From contig NZ_SMAR01000010.1 in NCBI RefSeq assembly GCF_004342225.1, forward strand, positions 58,930 through 122,929: 64,000 nucleotides of DNA, read 5' to 3'. A model generated the notes under the pieces. That model saw only the letters and a program-made list of their open reading frames with translations. It was not told the origin of the DNA and did no database searches. This DNA comes from Martelella mediterranea (GTDB lineage: Bacteria > Pseudomonadota > Alphaproteobacteria > Rhizobiales > Rhizobiaceae). The position numbers and the translations under genes are program-made. Of this stretch, positions 39,555 to 49,583 are shown one piece after another. Each line of letters opens with the position of its first letter. Positions within the stretch are counted from its first letter, which is position 1.

Positions 39555-40208
39555 ATGCGTTTTTTTGTGACTGCACTTCTGGCCATTTCGTTTATCTTTC
39601 TGCCTCCTGTTGCCATTGCGCAGACAGGGCCTGAGCGGCTGCCGCCCTCAGCAGACCTTCCGGATGACAAAATTCCGGGCGCGGTGGGTGAGCCCCCGGA
39701 TACTGCCGTGGTGGAGCAGGCGTCACCGGAAAACCCGATCGATTCGATGTTGGTCAGTCTGAAGCGTACGCGCTCAGAACAGGCCGCTGCGGCCATTGCT
39801 GGGCGAATCGATGAAGAACTGGATCGCTCATCCAGTGCCACGCTCTCGCTTCTCTTCAAATGGGCCGATGAGGCTGAAAACGATGAGCGGCATGCTGCGG
39901 CGCTTGATTTTCTGTCGGAAGCGATTGCCTTGAATCCAGATGATGTTGCGGCTTATCGCCGGCGCGCTGTCGTGCACTATACCAGCGGTGATTATGCCAA
40001 GACGATGGATGATATCCGAACTTCGCTTGAGCTGGAACCGCGCGACTTTGCCGCGCTTGGTCTCATGGCGACCATTCTCGATAAAACCGGGCATACGGAG
40101 GCTGCACTGGATGTCTGGCGCCAGTATCTGACGCTTTATCCCGGTGATCGTGATGTTGCTGCACACGTCGATGCCGTCATGCAGCAACTGGCCGGCCAGC
40201 GGCTTTAG
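39555..40208 (+). CDS. Exported tetratricopeptide-repeat protein
   Basis: A 217-residue protein with a signal peptide (MRFFVTALLAISFIFLPPVA, cleavage near AIAQ). A Pro-rich linker follows, then about three TPR units (AALDFLSEAIALNPDDVAAY, DYAKTMDDIRTSLELEPRDF and one more). TPRs mediate protein contacts; the partner is unknown. ATG 39555 gives the cleanest signal peptide, though ATG 39534 is also in frame and neither has a clear ribosome site. It is convergent with gshB. Confidence 0.8.
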   Translation: MRFFVTALLAISFIFLPPVAIAQTGPERLPPSADLPDDKIPGAVGEPPDTAVVEQASPENPIDSMLVSLKRTRSEQAAAAIAGRIDEELDRSSSATLSLLFKWADEAENDERHAAALDFLSEAIALNPDDVAAYRRRAVVHYTSGDYAKTMDDIRTSLELEPRDFAALGLMATILDKTGHTEAALDVWRQYLTLYPGDRDVAAHVDAVMQQLAGQRL

Positions 40209-40253
40209 AGCGTCCTTTCGTCCTTTGTGCATTCGAATGGATGCACGGCGCTT
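40204..40253 (-). repeat. Inverted short copy of the intergenic repeat family
   Basis: Read on the minus strand it carries AAGCGCCGTGCATCCATT, then GAATGCACAAAGGAC, matching the first half of the copies at 41361 and 49583. The octamer GAAAGGAC is duplicated before the closing GCTCTAAA. It overlaps the stop codon of the TPR gene. Confidence 0.7.
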
Positions 40254-40387
40254 CAGGCTGCAAGGTTTCGGCACTCACCAAAACGAAGAAAGAGCAGGAC
40301 TGCATCTGAACGCTGCAGGCGCTGCTCTTTTGAATAAATGCGCTGTTGATGAACGCGTCGGCCATGCTGGCTGTGCTGTGAATGCCT

Positions 40388-41335
40388 TCAGCCGCACTTT
40401 TTCTCAATTGCGTCCCACAGAAGTGCAGAAATATCCGGCCCGCCGAACTTCTTCACTTCGCGAATCCCCGTCGGTGACGTTACGTTGATTTCGGTCATAT
40501 AGTCGCCGATCACATCAATGCCGACCAGAAGAAAGCCGCGTTCTTTCAGGGCAGGTCCGATGCGCGCGCAGATTTCTTTTTCGCGTTCGGTAATGCCGAC
40601 GGCTTCGGCACGGCCGCCAACATGCATGTTTGAGCGGCTGTCTGTTTCCGCTGGAATGCGGTTGATCGCGCCGGCAAATTCACCATCAATCAAAATGATG
40701 CGTTTGTCGCCCTTGCGCACTTCCGGCAGATATCCTTGCGCAATGTAGGGCTCGCGGAACATCTGGTCGAACATTTCCAGCAGCGCGGTAAAATTCCGGT
40801 CGTCCCGTGTTGAATGAAAAACGCCAGCACCGCCATTGCCGTAGAGCGGTTTCAAGATGATATCGCCCATTTCCTCGCGAAAGCGCTTCAGCTCACCAAC
40901 ATCCTTGGTGATCAGCGTTGGCGGCATAAGATCGGCAAATTCGGTAACGAAGATCTTTTCCGGAGAATTGCGCACCCAGGCCGGGTCATTGACGACCAAG
41001 GTTTTGGGATGGATGCGTTCGAGAAGGTGCGTCGATGTGATATAGGCCATATCGAAGGGCGGATCCTGACGCAGAAGCACGACATCCATGGTGGATAGAT
41101 CAACGCGTTCCGGCTCGCCGAGCGTGTAGTGGTCGCCTTCGATGTCCCGCAGTGTCATCGGTTCGACAGATGCATAGACTTTGCCGTCACGCATACTCAG
41201 GCGATCCGGCGTATAGTGAAACAGGTTATAGCCCCGGTTCTGGGCCTCCAGGCTCATGGCAAAGGTGGAATCACCTGCAATCTGAACGGTGGAAATATGA
41301 TCCATCTGGACCGCGACATTTTTGATTGCGGGCAT
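40388..41335 (-). CDS. gshB: Glutathione synthetase
   Basis: ATP-grasp enzyme joining glycine to gamma-glutamylcysteine, 315 aa. It has VAVQMDHI at the N-terminus, [14 protein letters not shown], the glycine-rich loop [10 protein letters not shown] and the metal/substrate end [13 protein letters not shown], all as in proteobacterial GshB. Cytoplasmic. It is flanked on both sides by copies of the same intergenic repeat. Confidence 0.96.
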   Translation of the reverse strand: MPAIKNVAVQMDHISTVQIAGDSTFAMSLEAQNRGYNLFHYTPDRLSMRDGKVYASVEPMTLRDIEGDHYTLGEPERVDLSTMDVVLLRQDPPFDMAYITSTHLLERIHPKTLVVNDPAWVRNSPEKIFVTEFADLMPPTLITKDVGELKRFREEMGDIILKPLYGNGGAGVFHSTRDDRNFTALLEMFDQMFREPYIAQGYLPEVRKGDKRIILIDGEFAGAINRIPAETDSRSNMHVGGRAEAVGITEREKEICARIGPALKERGFLLVGIDVIGDYMTEINVTSPTGIREVKKFGGPDISALLWDAIEKKCG

Positions 41336-41360
41336 GAAATGATCCTGCAGCTCCGGTCAA

Positions 41361-41468
41361 TTAGAGCGCCGTGCATCCATTCGGATGCATAAAGGACACT
41401 CTAAGCTATTGAATTTATGCATCGTGCTTTCCGAAAATCGATGCTGATTTTCGGGCCGATGCTGTAGT
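41361..41468 (+). repeat. Full-length copy of the intergenic palindromic repeat family
   Basis: Two modules. The first runs TTAGAGCGCCGTGCATCCAT to AAAGGACACTCTAAG and contains the inverted repeat GCATCC/GGATGC. The second contains CCGAAAATC/GATTTTCGG and ends GCCGATGCTGTAGT. It matches 49583-49685 nearly base for base. No coding potential. Confidence 0.85.
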
Positions 41469-41517
41469 ATTCCCGATATTTAGTCACCCCCGGCAGGCTT
41501 GGCAATGGAGCGAACGC

Positions 41518-42519
41518 TCAGTTTGTAAAACCAGTGATTCTGCAGGTAATCATGTCGTGATCGGAAAGCGGTGTGCCATCGTCCCCAAGGGCTGGCACAA
41601 TCCGGCTTTCTCCAACCTCAAGGCCGCGCGTCAGAAACCAGTCAAGCTTTAAGGGGAACGGATCTTTCTTCGAGATGAGGCTCTGCCGCGTGGTTATTGC
41701 ATCGGAATCGCCACTATGCCGCAGATAGCCTTTCTGCTCTGCACGTGTGAACAGCGTTTCACGATTGAAATCTCCGCCAGTGCGATTTCCCGTATTCAGG
41801 TCGCCGCCGATCAGCACCGGAAGCCCGCTGAAATGCCGGTCCGCGAGTTCGAGAATGTCAGCTGTCTGAATCTCACGGGTCTTTATGTCGCCATGGCTTT
41901 CAAGATGGGTTGAGATCGCCAGCATCGGCCCCGATCTGGTCTCGATGACCGCGCCGATGGCCATCCGGGCTCCCACGCGTGGCTGATCCCCACCGTTCAA
42001 AAACCAGATCGGATCGCCGCTTAACGGCAGAATGAATGCGTCATTGAGCTCGACCCGGCTCATCATGGCATTGCCATGAAAGCCTTTCGTGTTGAAGTCG
42101 TCGCGGCAATAGGGCCGTTCTTCCGTATTGCCCAGGCCTAGCTCGATAAACTCAACGCCATAGGCATACTGCATTGAAAGTGCTTCGGCCATTTCTGCGG
42201 TCGGGTGGCGCTGGCCGGTGCGGGCCATGCCGTTATCCATCTCTGAGAGCATCACCAGTGCAGCATTTTCCTGCTTGAGAAGAGCGGCGCTTTCTGCCGG
42301 AAACAGGCCGCGCTGAAGGTTCCAGGCGGCCACGTTGAAGGGAAAGTCCAGCAGCCCCGGCGTGCTCTGGCCGTTGACTTCAACCGTATTGAGGCAGGCC
42401 AGCGCACGCTGCTTTTGTTTGTGCGCCGGTATTGAACGTTCCAGATCACGAAAGCCTGCGCGTTCATCATGACCAGGTACTGACAGTGCAGATACCCGGT
42501 CCGTGACCATATTATGCAT
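41518..42519 (-). CDS. Endonuclease/exonuclease/phosphatase-family protein in the ugp operon
   Basis: A 333-aa protein with all landmarks of the EEP metal-dependent phosphodiesterase fold: WNLQRG, the metal Glu in [25 protein letters not shown] and the closing LSDHDMI. No signal peptide is evident. The start at 42519 overlaps ugpC by eight bases, so it is translated as the last gene of the glycerol-phosphate importer operon. In other bacteria that place is held by ugpQ, a glycerophosphodiesterase of a different fold. Hydrolysis of imported phosphodiesters is therefore a reasonable guess, unproven. Confidence 0.82.
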   Translation of the reverse strand: MHNMVTDRVSALSVPGHDERAGFRDLERSIPAHKQKQRALACLNTVEVNGQSTPGLLDFPFNVAAWNLQRGLFPAESAALLKQENAALVMLSEMDNGMARTGQRHPTAEMAEALSMQYAYGVEFIELGLGNTEERPYCRDDFNTKGFHGNAMMSRVELNDAFILPLSGDPIWFLNGGDQPRVGARMAIGAVIETRSGPMLAISTHLESHGDIKTREIQTADILELADRHFSGLPVLIGGDLNTGNRTGGDFNRETLFTRAEQKGYLRHSGDSDAITTRQSLISKKDPFPLKLDWFLTRGLEVGESRIVPALGDDGTPLSDHDMITCRITGFTN

Positions 42520-43630
42520 TGATGAGGCTTTCACCGGAGGCTTGTGCCGCTTCGTTGGTTTCTGCGGCCTCCTTTACCTTTGGTATCCGCTGGCCGGTTT
42601 CGCTGTCGAAGAAGTGCAGCTTTTCAGTATCGATAGAAAAGTTCAGCTCATCGGCAAGCGGCTCTTCGGGCGAAAGCGCTGCTACAATCTTCTGCTCACC
42701 GATCAGGCAATGCGCCAGACGCACGGCTCCCAGCTCTTCGGAATAATCCAGCTTGGCCTTGATTGTCAGTCCGGGCTGTTCATAGGGCTGAAGGTCTTCT
42801 GCGCGAATGCCGACGATGACCGGGCCGGACACGGGCGCATAGCTGCCCAGTTCCAGAACATTATAGCCGATTGCCAGACGATTACCGTGAAGTTCGGCAT
42901 TCATCAGGTTCATGGCCGGAGAGCCGATGAAGTTGGCGACGAAGGTTGAGGCCGGCTTGTGGTAAACATCAAGCGGCGTGCCGATCTGCTCGATCTCACC
43001 ACCATTGAGAACCACGAGGCGATCTGCCAGTGTCATCGCTTCAAGCTGGTCGTGGGTCACATAAAGCGACGTCGTGCCAAGGCGCTTTTGAAGGCGCTTG
43101 ATTTCGCCACGCATGGAAACACGCAGCTTGGCATCAAGGTTGGAGAGCGGTTCGTCGAAGAGAAAGGCCTCCGGCTCGCGAACGATCGCGCGGCCCATGG
43201 CGACACGCTGGCGCTGACCGCCGGAAAGGGCGCGCGGTTTGCGTTCCAGATACTGCTCGATTTCCAGCATGCGTGCGGCTTCGCGAATGCGGCGATCAAT
43301 CTCGTCTTTCGGTTTACGGCGGTTGCGCAGACCATAAGCGAGATTGTTGTAAACGCTCATGTGCGGATAAAGCGCATAATTCTGGAAAACCATTGCGATA
43401 TCGCGGTCGGCTGGTTCGACATGATTGACGACCTTGTCCCCGATTTTCGCCTTACCTTCGGTGATCGTTTCCAGCCCTGCAACCATGCGCAGCAGCGTGG
43501 ACTTACCGCAGCCGGACGGGCCGACGAGAACGATGAACTCACCGTCCTTGATGTCGATATTGATGTCGCGCACGGCTTTTGTACCGCCCGGATAAACCTT
43601 TGCGATGTTCTGAAGCGATATTGAAGCCAT
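42512..43630 (-). CDS. ugpC: sn-glycerol-3-phosphate ABC transporter ATPase UgpC
   Basis: ATPase of 372 aa of the MalK/UgpC type with Walker [11 protein letters not shown]-loop [15 protein letters not shown], signature LSGGQRQRV and Walker [18 protein letters not shown]-terminal TOBE regulatory domain follows (about 235-350). It starts three bases after ugpE. Assignment to glycerol phosphate comes from operon order ugpB-A-E-C. Confidence 0.92.
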   Translation of the reverse strand: MASISLQNIAKVYPGGTKAVRDINIDIKDGEFIVLVGPSGCGKSTLLRMVAGLETITEGKAKIGDKVVNHVEPADRDIAMVFQNYALYPHMSVYNNLAYGLRNRRKPKDEIDRRIREAARMLEIEQYLERKPRALSGGQRQRVAMGRAIVREPEAFLFDEPLSNLDAKLRVSMRGEIKRLQKRLGTTSLYVTHDQLEAMTLADRLVVLNGGEIEQIGTPLDVYHKPASTFVANFIGSPAMNLMNAELHGNRLAIGYNVLELGSYAPVSGPVIVGIRAEDLQPYEQPGLTIKAKLDYSEELGAVRLAHCLIGEQKIVAALSPEEPLADELNFSIDTEKLHFFDSETGQRIPKVKEAAETNEAAQASGESLINA

Positions 43631-43632
43631 TC

Positions 43633-44481
43633 TTATTTCTCCGTCTCGACAAGGCCCTTAACAAAGAGCTTCTGCATAAATACGACGACCAGAACCGGTG
43701 GCAGCATTGCCAGAGTAACCGAGGTCATGACCAGGTGCCAACGCGGCTCGGCGTCGACGGCGTCAGACATACGCTTGATACCCATCACAATGGTGTAAAA
43801 ACGCTCATCCGTCGTCACCAGCAGCGGCCAGAGATACTGGTTCCAGCCAAAAATGAAGAGGATGACAAACAGTGCCGCAATGTTGGTGCGTGAGAGCGGC
43901 AGCAGCATGTCCTTGAAAAATTTCATCGGTCCGGCCCCGTCAATGCGCGCAGCCTCTGTCAGTTCGTCCGGCATGGTCAGAAAGACCTGTCTGAACAGGA
44001 AGGTTGCAGTCGCTGACGCAATCAGCGGCACAGCCAGACCGGCATAGGAATTCAGCAGGCCCAGATCGGCAACCACCTTGAAGGTGGGCATGATCCGGAC
44101 TTCCACCGGCAGCATCAGCGTTACGAAAATGAGCCAGAAGGCCAGCATGCGAAAGCGGAAGCGGAAATAGACGATTGCAAAGGCTGATGTGATCGAAATC
44201 GCGATTTTGCCGACAGCAACGATCAGGGCCATCATCAGGCTGTTAAACAGCATCAGGCCTATCGGTGGCGTCCCGCTGTTATCGATGCCGGAAAACAGCA
44301 CTGTTTTCAGGTTTTCCAGAAGATGCGGACCGGGCAGAAGTGGAATCATACCCGTAAGAAAGTCACCGGATGTGCGGGTGGCTGAAATAAGCGCGATGTA
44401 AACCGGAAAGGCGACGACGAGCAGGCCGAGAATCAGAACGGCATGTGCGAGGACATCGAGCCAGCGTTTGTTTTCTACCAT
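43633..44481 (-). CDS. ugpE: sn-glycerol-3-phosphate ABC transporter permease UgpE
   Basis: MalG-type inner-membrane permease of 282 aa with six predicted helices and the coupling loop [20 protein letters not shown]. It lies between ugpA (eleven bases upstream) and ugpC. Confidence 0.92.
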   Translation of the reverse strand: MVENKRWLDVLAHAVLILGLLVVAFPVYIALISATRTSGDFLTGMIPLLPGPHLLENLKTVLFSGIDNSGTPPIGLMLFNSLMMALIVAVGKIAISITSAFAIVYFRFRFRMLAFWLIFVTLMLPVEVRIMPTFKVVADLGLLNSYAGLAVPLIASATATFLFRQVFLTMPDELTEAARIDGAGPMKFFKDMLLPLSRTNIAALFVILFIFGWNQYLWPLLVTTDERFYTIVMGIKRMSDAVDAEPRWHLVMTSVTLAMLPPVLVVVFMQKLFVKGLVETEK

Positions 44482-44492
44482 GATTGCTGTCC

Positions 44493-45377
44493 TCAGTATT
44501 CGACGCGACGTTCAATGTAACGGAACTGGATGACCGTCAGCGAAATGACCACCAGCATCAGGATCACCGACTGAGCCGCGGAAGAGCCAAGGTTCAGGCC
44601 GATATAGCCATCCTGATAAACCTTGTAGACCAGAATATTCGTTGCCTGTGCGGGGCCGCCGGCCGTGGTTGAGTCAATCACGCCGAATGTATCGAACATC
44701 GTGTAGACGACGTTGACGACCATCAGGAAGAATGTGGTCGGCGAAAGCAGCGGGAAGGTAATTGTCCAGAACCGCTTGAAGGGGCCGGAGCCGTCAATGG
44801 CCGCCGCTTCACGCAGAGACGTGGGGATCGACTGGAGACCGGCAAGAAAGAACAGGAAATTGTAACTGATCTGTTTCCAGCTCGCGGCGATGACGACAAG
44901 GATCATCGCATCCGTTGCCGATGAGGTCTGGCTGAAATTGTAGCCGACCTGCCGCAACAGGAACGGGATGATGCCGATCGTCTGGTTGAAAATGAACCAC
45001 CAGAGAACACCTGCAACCGCAGGCGCAACCGCATAGGGCCAGACCAGAAGTGTGGTGTAGGTCTGGGCTGACTTGATCATCCGGTCCACAGCGACGGCGA
45101 AAAGCAGCGCCAGTCCCATTGAAAGGGCAGCGACAGAAACAGCGAAAATCACTGTGACATAGGCCGAGTTGAGGTAAACCGGATCCGAGAAAAGTCGCTT
45201 ATAGTTTGCAAGGCCGACAAACGTCGTCTTGAAACCGAAGGCGTCTTCGCGAAGAAACGACTGATAAATGGCCTGTCCTGCCGGCCACAGGAAGAAAACG
45301 ACTGTGATCGCCATTTGCGGTGCCAGCAGCAGATAAGGCAGAGCCGGATTACGGAAGATCGTGCGCTTGGTTGACAT
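44493..45377 (-). CDS. ugpA: sn-glycerol-3-phosphate ABC transporter permease UgpA
   Basis: MalF-type permease of 294 aa with six predicted helices and the coupling loop [20 protein letters not shown]. It pairs with UgpE. A strong hairpin separates it from ugpB, which probably lowers its expression relative to the binding protein. Confidence 0.92.
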   Translation of the reverse strand: MSTKRTIFRNPALPYLLLAPQMAITVVFFLWPAGQAIYQSFLREDAFGFKTTFVGLANYKRLFSDPVYLNSAYVTVIFAVSVAALSMGLALLFAVAVDRMIKSAQTYTTLLVWPYAVAPAVAGVLWWFIFNQTIGIIPFLLRQVGYNFSQTSSATDAMILVVIAASWKQISYNFLFFLAGLQSIPTSLREAAAIDGSGPFKRFWTITFPLLSPTTFFLMVVNVVYTMFDTFGVIDSTTAGGPAQATNILVYKVYQDGYIGLNLGSSAAQSVILMLVVISLTVIQFRYIERRVEY

Positions 45378-45428
45378 GGTTCATTTCTGAAATCTTGGGC
45401 CTGAAAGGCAGACCATCTGACAGACGAA

Positions 45429-45453
45429 GGTCCGCGCAAGCGTTGCGCGGACC
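45429..45453 (-). terminator. Hairpin between ugpB and ugpA
   Basis: A perfect 11-bp stem GGTCCGCGCAA / TTGCGCGGACC with a 3-base loop. On the minus strand it is not followed by a T run, so it more likely protects the ugpB mRNA end or partly attenuates than fully terminates. T-rich sequence lies on the plus-strand side. Confidence 0.65.
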
Positions 45454-45477
45454 TGTTTTATCTTTATTTATAAAGGC

Positions 45478-46797
45478 TTACTGGTTTGCATCCTGGAAAT
45501 CGCGAAGCAGCTGGTTGCCGCGTGAAACAACGCTGTCGAGTGCTTCCTGCGCGTCTTTCTGGTCGTTCAGAAGCGCTTCGAACTCATCATCGATGATGTT
45601 GCGGATCTGAACATAGTTACCGAAACGAAGGCCCTTGGAGTTGGCGGTCGGCTCGTTCAGCGTGATTTCCTTGATGCCGACGTCAGCACCCGGATTGGCT
45701 TCGTAATAACCTTCTTCCTGGCCGAGTTCGTAAGCAGCAGTCGTGATCGGCAGGTAGCCGGAGAACTGGTGCCAGTCAGCCTGTACTTCCGGAGAAGACA
45801 GATAGGAGAAGAAGTCAGCGACGCCCTTGTAGGTATCGTCATTCTGGCCCTGAAGGACCCAAAGCGTAGCGCCGCCGATGATGGAGTTCTGCGGAGCGCC
45901 TTCAACGTCAGCGTAGTAAGGCAGCATGCCGAAGCCGACATCGAAGTTCTTGGCATTGGCCATAACACCGGCACGCGAAGCCGAAGAGTTCATCATCATG
46001 GCGCAGGTTTCAGCATAGAACATCGGCTGGGCATCGTCGCCACCGACCGGGCCGGCATAGCGATAAAGGCCTTCATCTGCCCACTTCTTCAGGTTGCCCC
46101 AATGTTTGACCTGAACCGGGCCATTCATGGTCAGTTCAGCGTCGAGACCGCCGAAGCCGTTTTCTTCGGTGCCGAGCGGAACATTGTGCCATGCAGAGAA
46201 GTTTTCGGTCTGGATCCAGGAAACCCAGCCGGTCGTGAAGCCGCACTCGGCAGCGCCGCTGTCAACGATCTTCTTGGAGAAGTCAGCAACTTCGCTCCAG
46301 GTTTTCGGCGGCGTGTTCGGGTCGAGGCCAGCCTCTTCGAAAACGTTCTTGTTGTAATAAAGGATCGGCGTGGAGGAGTTGAACGGCATCGACAGCATGT
46401 TGCCATCGGTGTCGGTGTAGTAACCAACAACAGCCGGCAGGAACGCGTTCGGATCGAACGGCTCGTCTGTGTCTGCCATCAGTTCGTAGACCGGGTAGAT
46501 CGCGCCCTTGGCAGCCATCATCGTGCCGGTGCCAACTTCATAGACCTGCACGATTGCAGGCTGTTCTTTGGCACGGAAAGCGGCGATCGCGGAATTCATG
46601 GTTTCAGCATAACCGCCCTTATAGGAAGCTACGACTTCAAACTCGTCCTGCGATGCGTTGTAGTTTGCAACGATCTCGTCAACTTTCTTGCCGAGTTCGC
46701 CACCCATGGCGTGCCACCACTGCACCTGCGTTGCGGCAAAAGAGGCGGAAGCCGAGAGGCTGAGCGCCAGCGCTGCGAGCGTAAGTTTCTTGATCAT
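45478..46797 (-). CDS. ugpB: sn-glycerol-3-phosphate ABC transporter substrate-binding protein UgpB
   Basis: Periplasmic binding protein of 439 aa with a signal peptide (MIKKLTLAALALSLSASASF, cut near AATQ). The mature start VQWWHAMGGELGKKV and the segments ARAGVMANAKNFDVGFGMLP and QFSGYLPITTAAYE are typical of UgpB. The start at 46797 has GGGGAC upstream; a longer frame to 46863 is not needed. It heads ugpB-A-E-C and the EEP gene. Confidence 0.93.
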   Translation of the reverse strand: MIKKLTLAALALSLSASASFAATQVQWWHAMGGELGKKVDEIVANYNASQDEFEVVASYKGGYAETMNSAIAAFRAKEQPAIVQVYEVGTGTMMAAKGAIYPVYELMADTDEPFDPNAFLPAVVGYYTDTDGNMLSMPFNSSTPILYYNKNVFEEAGLDPNTPPKTWSEVADFSKKIVDSGAAECGFTTGWVSWIQTENFSAWHNVPLGTEENGFGGLDAELTMNGPVQVKHWGNLKKWADEGLYRYAGPVGGDDAQPMFYAETCAMMMNSSASRAGVMANAKNFDVGFGMLPYYADVEGAPQNSIIGGATLWVLQGQNDDTYKGVADFFSYLSSPEVQADWHQFSGYLPITTAAYELGQEEGYYEANPGADVGIKEITLNEPTANSKGLRFGNYVQIRNIIDDEFEALLNDQKDAQEALDSVVSRGNQLLRDFQDANQ

Positions 46798-46917
46798 AAA
46801 AGTCCCCGTTCGATTAAATTCGAAATCACCAGTTTGGATGATGAAAGTGGGGTTAGCGCGCAAACGTGACGGCTGAACGAAACTTTTGTTTCAAATTTAT
46901 TAAACCGAACCTGTTTG

Positions 46918-46950
46918 CGTTTTCATTCGCAAGAGATCCGTTTTCATTCG
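46918..46950. promoter_or_regulatory. Tandem 12-bp direct repeats upstream of ugpB
   Basis: CGTTTTCATTCG occurs at 46918-46929 and again at 46939-46950, start to start 21 bp, which is two helical turns. This spacing suits a regulator binding one DNA face. A further inverted repeat GAAAC-TTTT-GTTTC lies at 46879-46892. The pattern resembles tandem sites of DeoR-type repressors such as GlpR, but the regulator is not identified. Confidence 0.5.
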
Positions 46951-46951
46951 A

Positions 46952-47329
46952 TCAGAATGCGTCGAGGAAATGTCTCGGCAGGTGGCGCGGCAGGCAGGCA
47001 ATAATATCGTAGCGGCAGGAGAGGGTGTGGCCTTCGCGCTGGCGGGCAAGCCAGTGATCTGAGGCGGCCCGAATACGATGTTGGGAAAACGGCGTTACGG
47101 AATCAACTGCGCTTTGTTCATGATTGCGGGCTTTCACTTCAACGAAAACCGCCAGATCGCCCTTGCGCGCTATGATATCAATCTCTCCGGCACGGCATTT
47201 GTAGCGCATCGAGATAATGCGGTAGCCTTTGCATATCAGTAAGGCGGCGGCGAGCCACTCGGCACGGCGACCGCGCCGTTCGGCCCGTCTTTTAGCTGTG
47301 GTCTTCCTGCTGTCAGCCGCTTTCGCCAT
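46952..47329 (-). CDS. YraN-family endonuclease-fold protein
   Basis: A 125-aa protein of the UPF0102/YraN family. The restriction-endonuclease-like core GEIDIIARKGDLAVFVEVKA carries the expected Asp and Glu-X-Lys residues. Function is uncertain; some homologues are proposed to act in DNA processing. It overlaps rsmI by 17 bases, the conserved rsmI-yraN arrangement. Confidence 0.88.
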   Translation of the reverse strand: MAKAADSRKTTAKRRAERRGRRAEWLAAALLICKGYRIISMRYKCRAGEIDIIARKGDLAVFVEVKARNHEQSAVDSVTPFSQHRIRAASDHWLARQREGHTLSCRYDIIACLPRHLPRHFLDAF

Positions 47330-48215
47330 CTTTTAACTCCAGCAGACGCTGATAGAGTTCTTTTCGCGACAGGCCGGTTTCCTTTGCCGCCTGAGAGGCT
47401 GCCTTGCCCGAAGACATTTTGCCTGCCAGCTCATTGAGCAGCGCGTCGACATCAGCGGCCTTAGGGGCTTCTGCGGCCAGCGGTGGCCCGATAACCAGCA
47501 CGATCTCACCTTTGACGTTCTCGTCTTCGTAAGTCTTTGCCAGCTCGCCGAGCGTGCCCCGGCGGAATTCTTCGTAAGTTTTTGTCAGTTCACGGCAGAC
47601 GGCAGCAGGCCGGTCATCACCGAGCATTTCGGCAGCCGCTTTCAGTGAAGCGCTTATGCGGTGCGGCGACTCGAAGAACATCAGCGTGGCTGGGATGTCT
47701 TTCGTTTCAAGAAGCCTGTCGCGGCGGGCCTTATCCTTATGTGGCAGGAAACCTCCGAAAAAGAAGGCGTCATTCGGCAGGCCAGCGCCCACCAGAGCTG
47801 CAAGCGGCGCGGATGCGCCGGGAACAGGCGTCACATCAATACCTTCAGCAATCGCCATTTGCGCCAGCCGGTAGCCGGGATCTGAGACAAGCGGGGTGCC
47901 TGCATCGGAGACAAGAGCCACCGAGCGGCCTGCTTTGAGTGCTGCAAGCAGTGTTTCTCCTGCCTTTTCTGCATTGTGTTCATGGTAGGCAAAGGGGCGC
48001 TGGCGAATACCATAGCGATCCAGAAGTTTTCTGGTGACGCGCGTGTCCTCGCAGGCGAGAATATCGGCCGCGGCAAGAATTTCCAAGGCGCGCAAAGTGA
48101 TGTCGCCAAGGTTTCCGATGGGCGTTGCAATCAGATAAAGCCCGGCAGTAAGCGGGCGCGCTTCTATCGAATGTCCGGCGATTTCATATCTGGGAGACGT
48201 ATTCGGTTCGTTCAT
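47313..48215 (-). CDS. rsmI: 16S rRNA (cytidine-1402-2'-O)-methyltransferase
   Basis: Tetrapyrrole-methylase-fold enzyme of 300 aa modifying C1402 in the ribosomal P site. LIATPIGNLGDITLRALEIL, ACEDTRVTRKLLDRYGI and VSDAGTPLVSDPGYRL are diagnostic. A C-terminal helix-turn-helix-like tail (GKAASQAAKETGLSRKELYQ) is usual. The start at 48215 has AAGGACAG upstream; the frame is open 155 codons further but without family similarity. The 249 bp to the divergent dnaN hold no gene. Confidence 0.95.
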   Translation of the reverse strand: MNEPNTSPRYEIAGHSIEARPLTAGLYLIATPIGNLGDITLRALEILAAADILACEDTRVTRKLLDRYGIRQRPFAYHEHNAEKAGETLLAALKAGRSVALVSDAGTPLVSDPGYRLAQMAIAEGIDVTPVPGASAPLAALVGAGLPNDAFFFGGFLPHKDKARRDRLLETKDIPATLMFFESPHRISASLKAAAEMLGDDRPAAVCRELTKTYEEFRRGTLGELAKTYEDENVKGEIVLVIGPPLAAEAPKAADVDALLNELAGKMSSGKAASQAAKETGLSRKELYQRLLELKDGESG

Positions 48216-48464
48216 TCTGCTGTCCTTGCGCGTCCTTGTGGTCTTTTGAACATGCCGCGCCTGCCCCGGCAAGTGGTTGGCCCGTGTACCTGCTTGAAAA
48301 CCGTCTTTGGATAAGGTTATGAGCTCTTCGAGACCTCTTGCAATCGGCAGCGATTTGCTGTCATTTTGTGTCCCCGCCCTCGTGCGCTTACAGTAAAGCT
48401 GCACAAGTGCAATATTCTGCCGATCGGCAATCAGCCCACTGGCCAAGACGTGAAAGCGAAAGTC

Positions 48465-49583
48465 ATGCGTATCACTCTGGAGAGATCCAATCTGTTGAAG
48501 TCCCTGAACCATGTTCATCGCGTGGTCGAGCGTCGCAACACTATTCCGATTCTTTCCAATGTGCTGCTGAAGGCCGAAGGTGGTGACCTTGAGATGAAGG
48601 CAACCGACCTTGATCTCGAGATTACCGAAAAGACGGCAGCCATGGTTGAGCAGGCCGGCGCAACGACGGTTCCGGCGCATCTGCTTTACGAGATCGTCCG
48701 TAAGCTTTCCGACGGATCGGAAGTGTCACTGGCGACCGAGGCCGATGGTGCTTCGATTTCGGTTGCTTCCGGCCGTTCGAAGTTTTCGCTGCAATGCCTG
48801 CCTGAAGCCGATTTCCCGGATTTGACTGCTGGCACCTTCTCGCATGCCTTCAGTCTGAAAGCGACTGACCTGAAGATGCTGATCGATCGCACCCAGTTTG
48901 CGATCTCAACCGAGGAGACCCGCTATTATCTGAACGGTATTTTCCTGCATGCCGTTGAAGAAGGCTCGGACCTGAAACTGCGCGCTGTTGCCACAGATGG
49001 TCACCGTCTGGCACGCGCTGAGGTGGATGCGCCATCAGGCTGTGAAAACATGCCGGGTATCATTTTGCCACGCAAGACCGTCGGAGAGCTGCAGAAGCTG
49101 CTCGATGATCCGGAAATCGTTGCAAAGGTTGAGGTCTCCGACGCCAAGGCACGCTTCACCATCGGCTCTGTGGTCATCACTTCGAAACTCATTGACGGCA
49201 CGTTTCCCGATTATCAGCGTGTTATCCCGGCCAATAACGATCGCGAAATGCGCATCGAATGCGATGCCTTTGCCAAGGCTGTTGACCGTGTGTCGACGGT
49301 TTCGTCGGAGCGTGGCCGTGCGGTGAAGCTCTCACTCGCTGAAGGGCAGTTGACGCTCACCGTTAATAATCCGGATTCAGGCAGTGCGACGGACGAACTG
49401 GCTGTCGGTTATGAAAGCGAAGCAATGGATATCGGCTTTAATGCCAAATATCTGCTGGATATCACGGGTCAGCTGACAGGTGATGAAGCGATCTTTCTTT
49501 TCGCTGACGCCGGATCGCCGACCCTGATTCGCGACACAGCCAGTGAACAGGCGCTCTATGTTCTGATGCCGATGCGCGTTTAA
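48465..49583 (+). CDS. dnaN: DNA polymerase III subunit beta (sliding clamp)
   Basis: Ring-shaped processivity clamp, 372 aa, three clamp domains. Opens MRITLERSNLLKSLNHVHRV and contains RNTIPILSNVLL, and ends ALYVLMPMRV, the conserved C-terminus. The start at 48465 matches the family; the frame runs open 33 codons upstream without similarity. dnaA is not nearby, so dnaN is separated from the origin gene. A repeat element begins at its stop codon. Confidence 0.97.
   Translation: MRITLERSNLLKSLNHVHRVVERRNTIPILSNVLLKAEGGDLEMKATDLDLEITEKTAAMVEQAGATTVPAHLLYEIVRKLSDGSEVSLATEADGASISVASGRSKFSLQCLPEADFPDLTAGTFSHAFSLKATDLKMLIDRTQFAISTEETRYYLNGIFLHAVEEGSDLKLRAVATDGHRLARAEVDAPSGCENMPGIILPRKTVGELQKLLDDPEIVAKVEVSDAKARFTIGSVVITSKLIDGTFPDYQRVIPANNDREMRIECDAFAKAVDRVSTVSSERGRAVKLSLAEGQLTLTVNNPDSGSATDELAVGYESEAMDIGFNAKYLLDITGQLTGDEAIFLFADAGSPTLIRDTASEQALYVLMPMRV

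Noticed and set aside
45769..46869. Plus-strand frame of 366 codons opposite ugpB
   Set aside because: Antisense shadow; ugpB has a signal peptide, ribosome site and family motifs.
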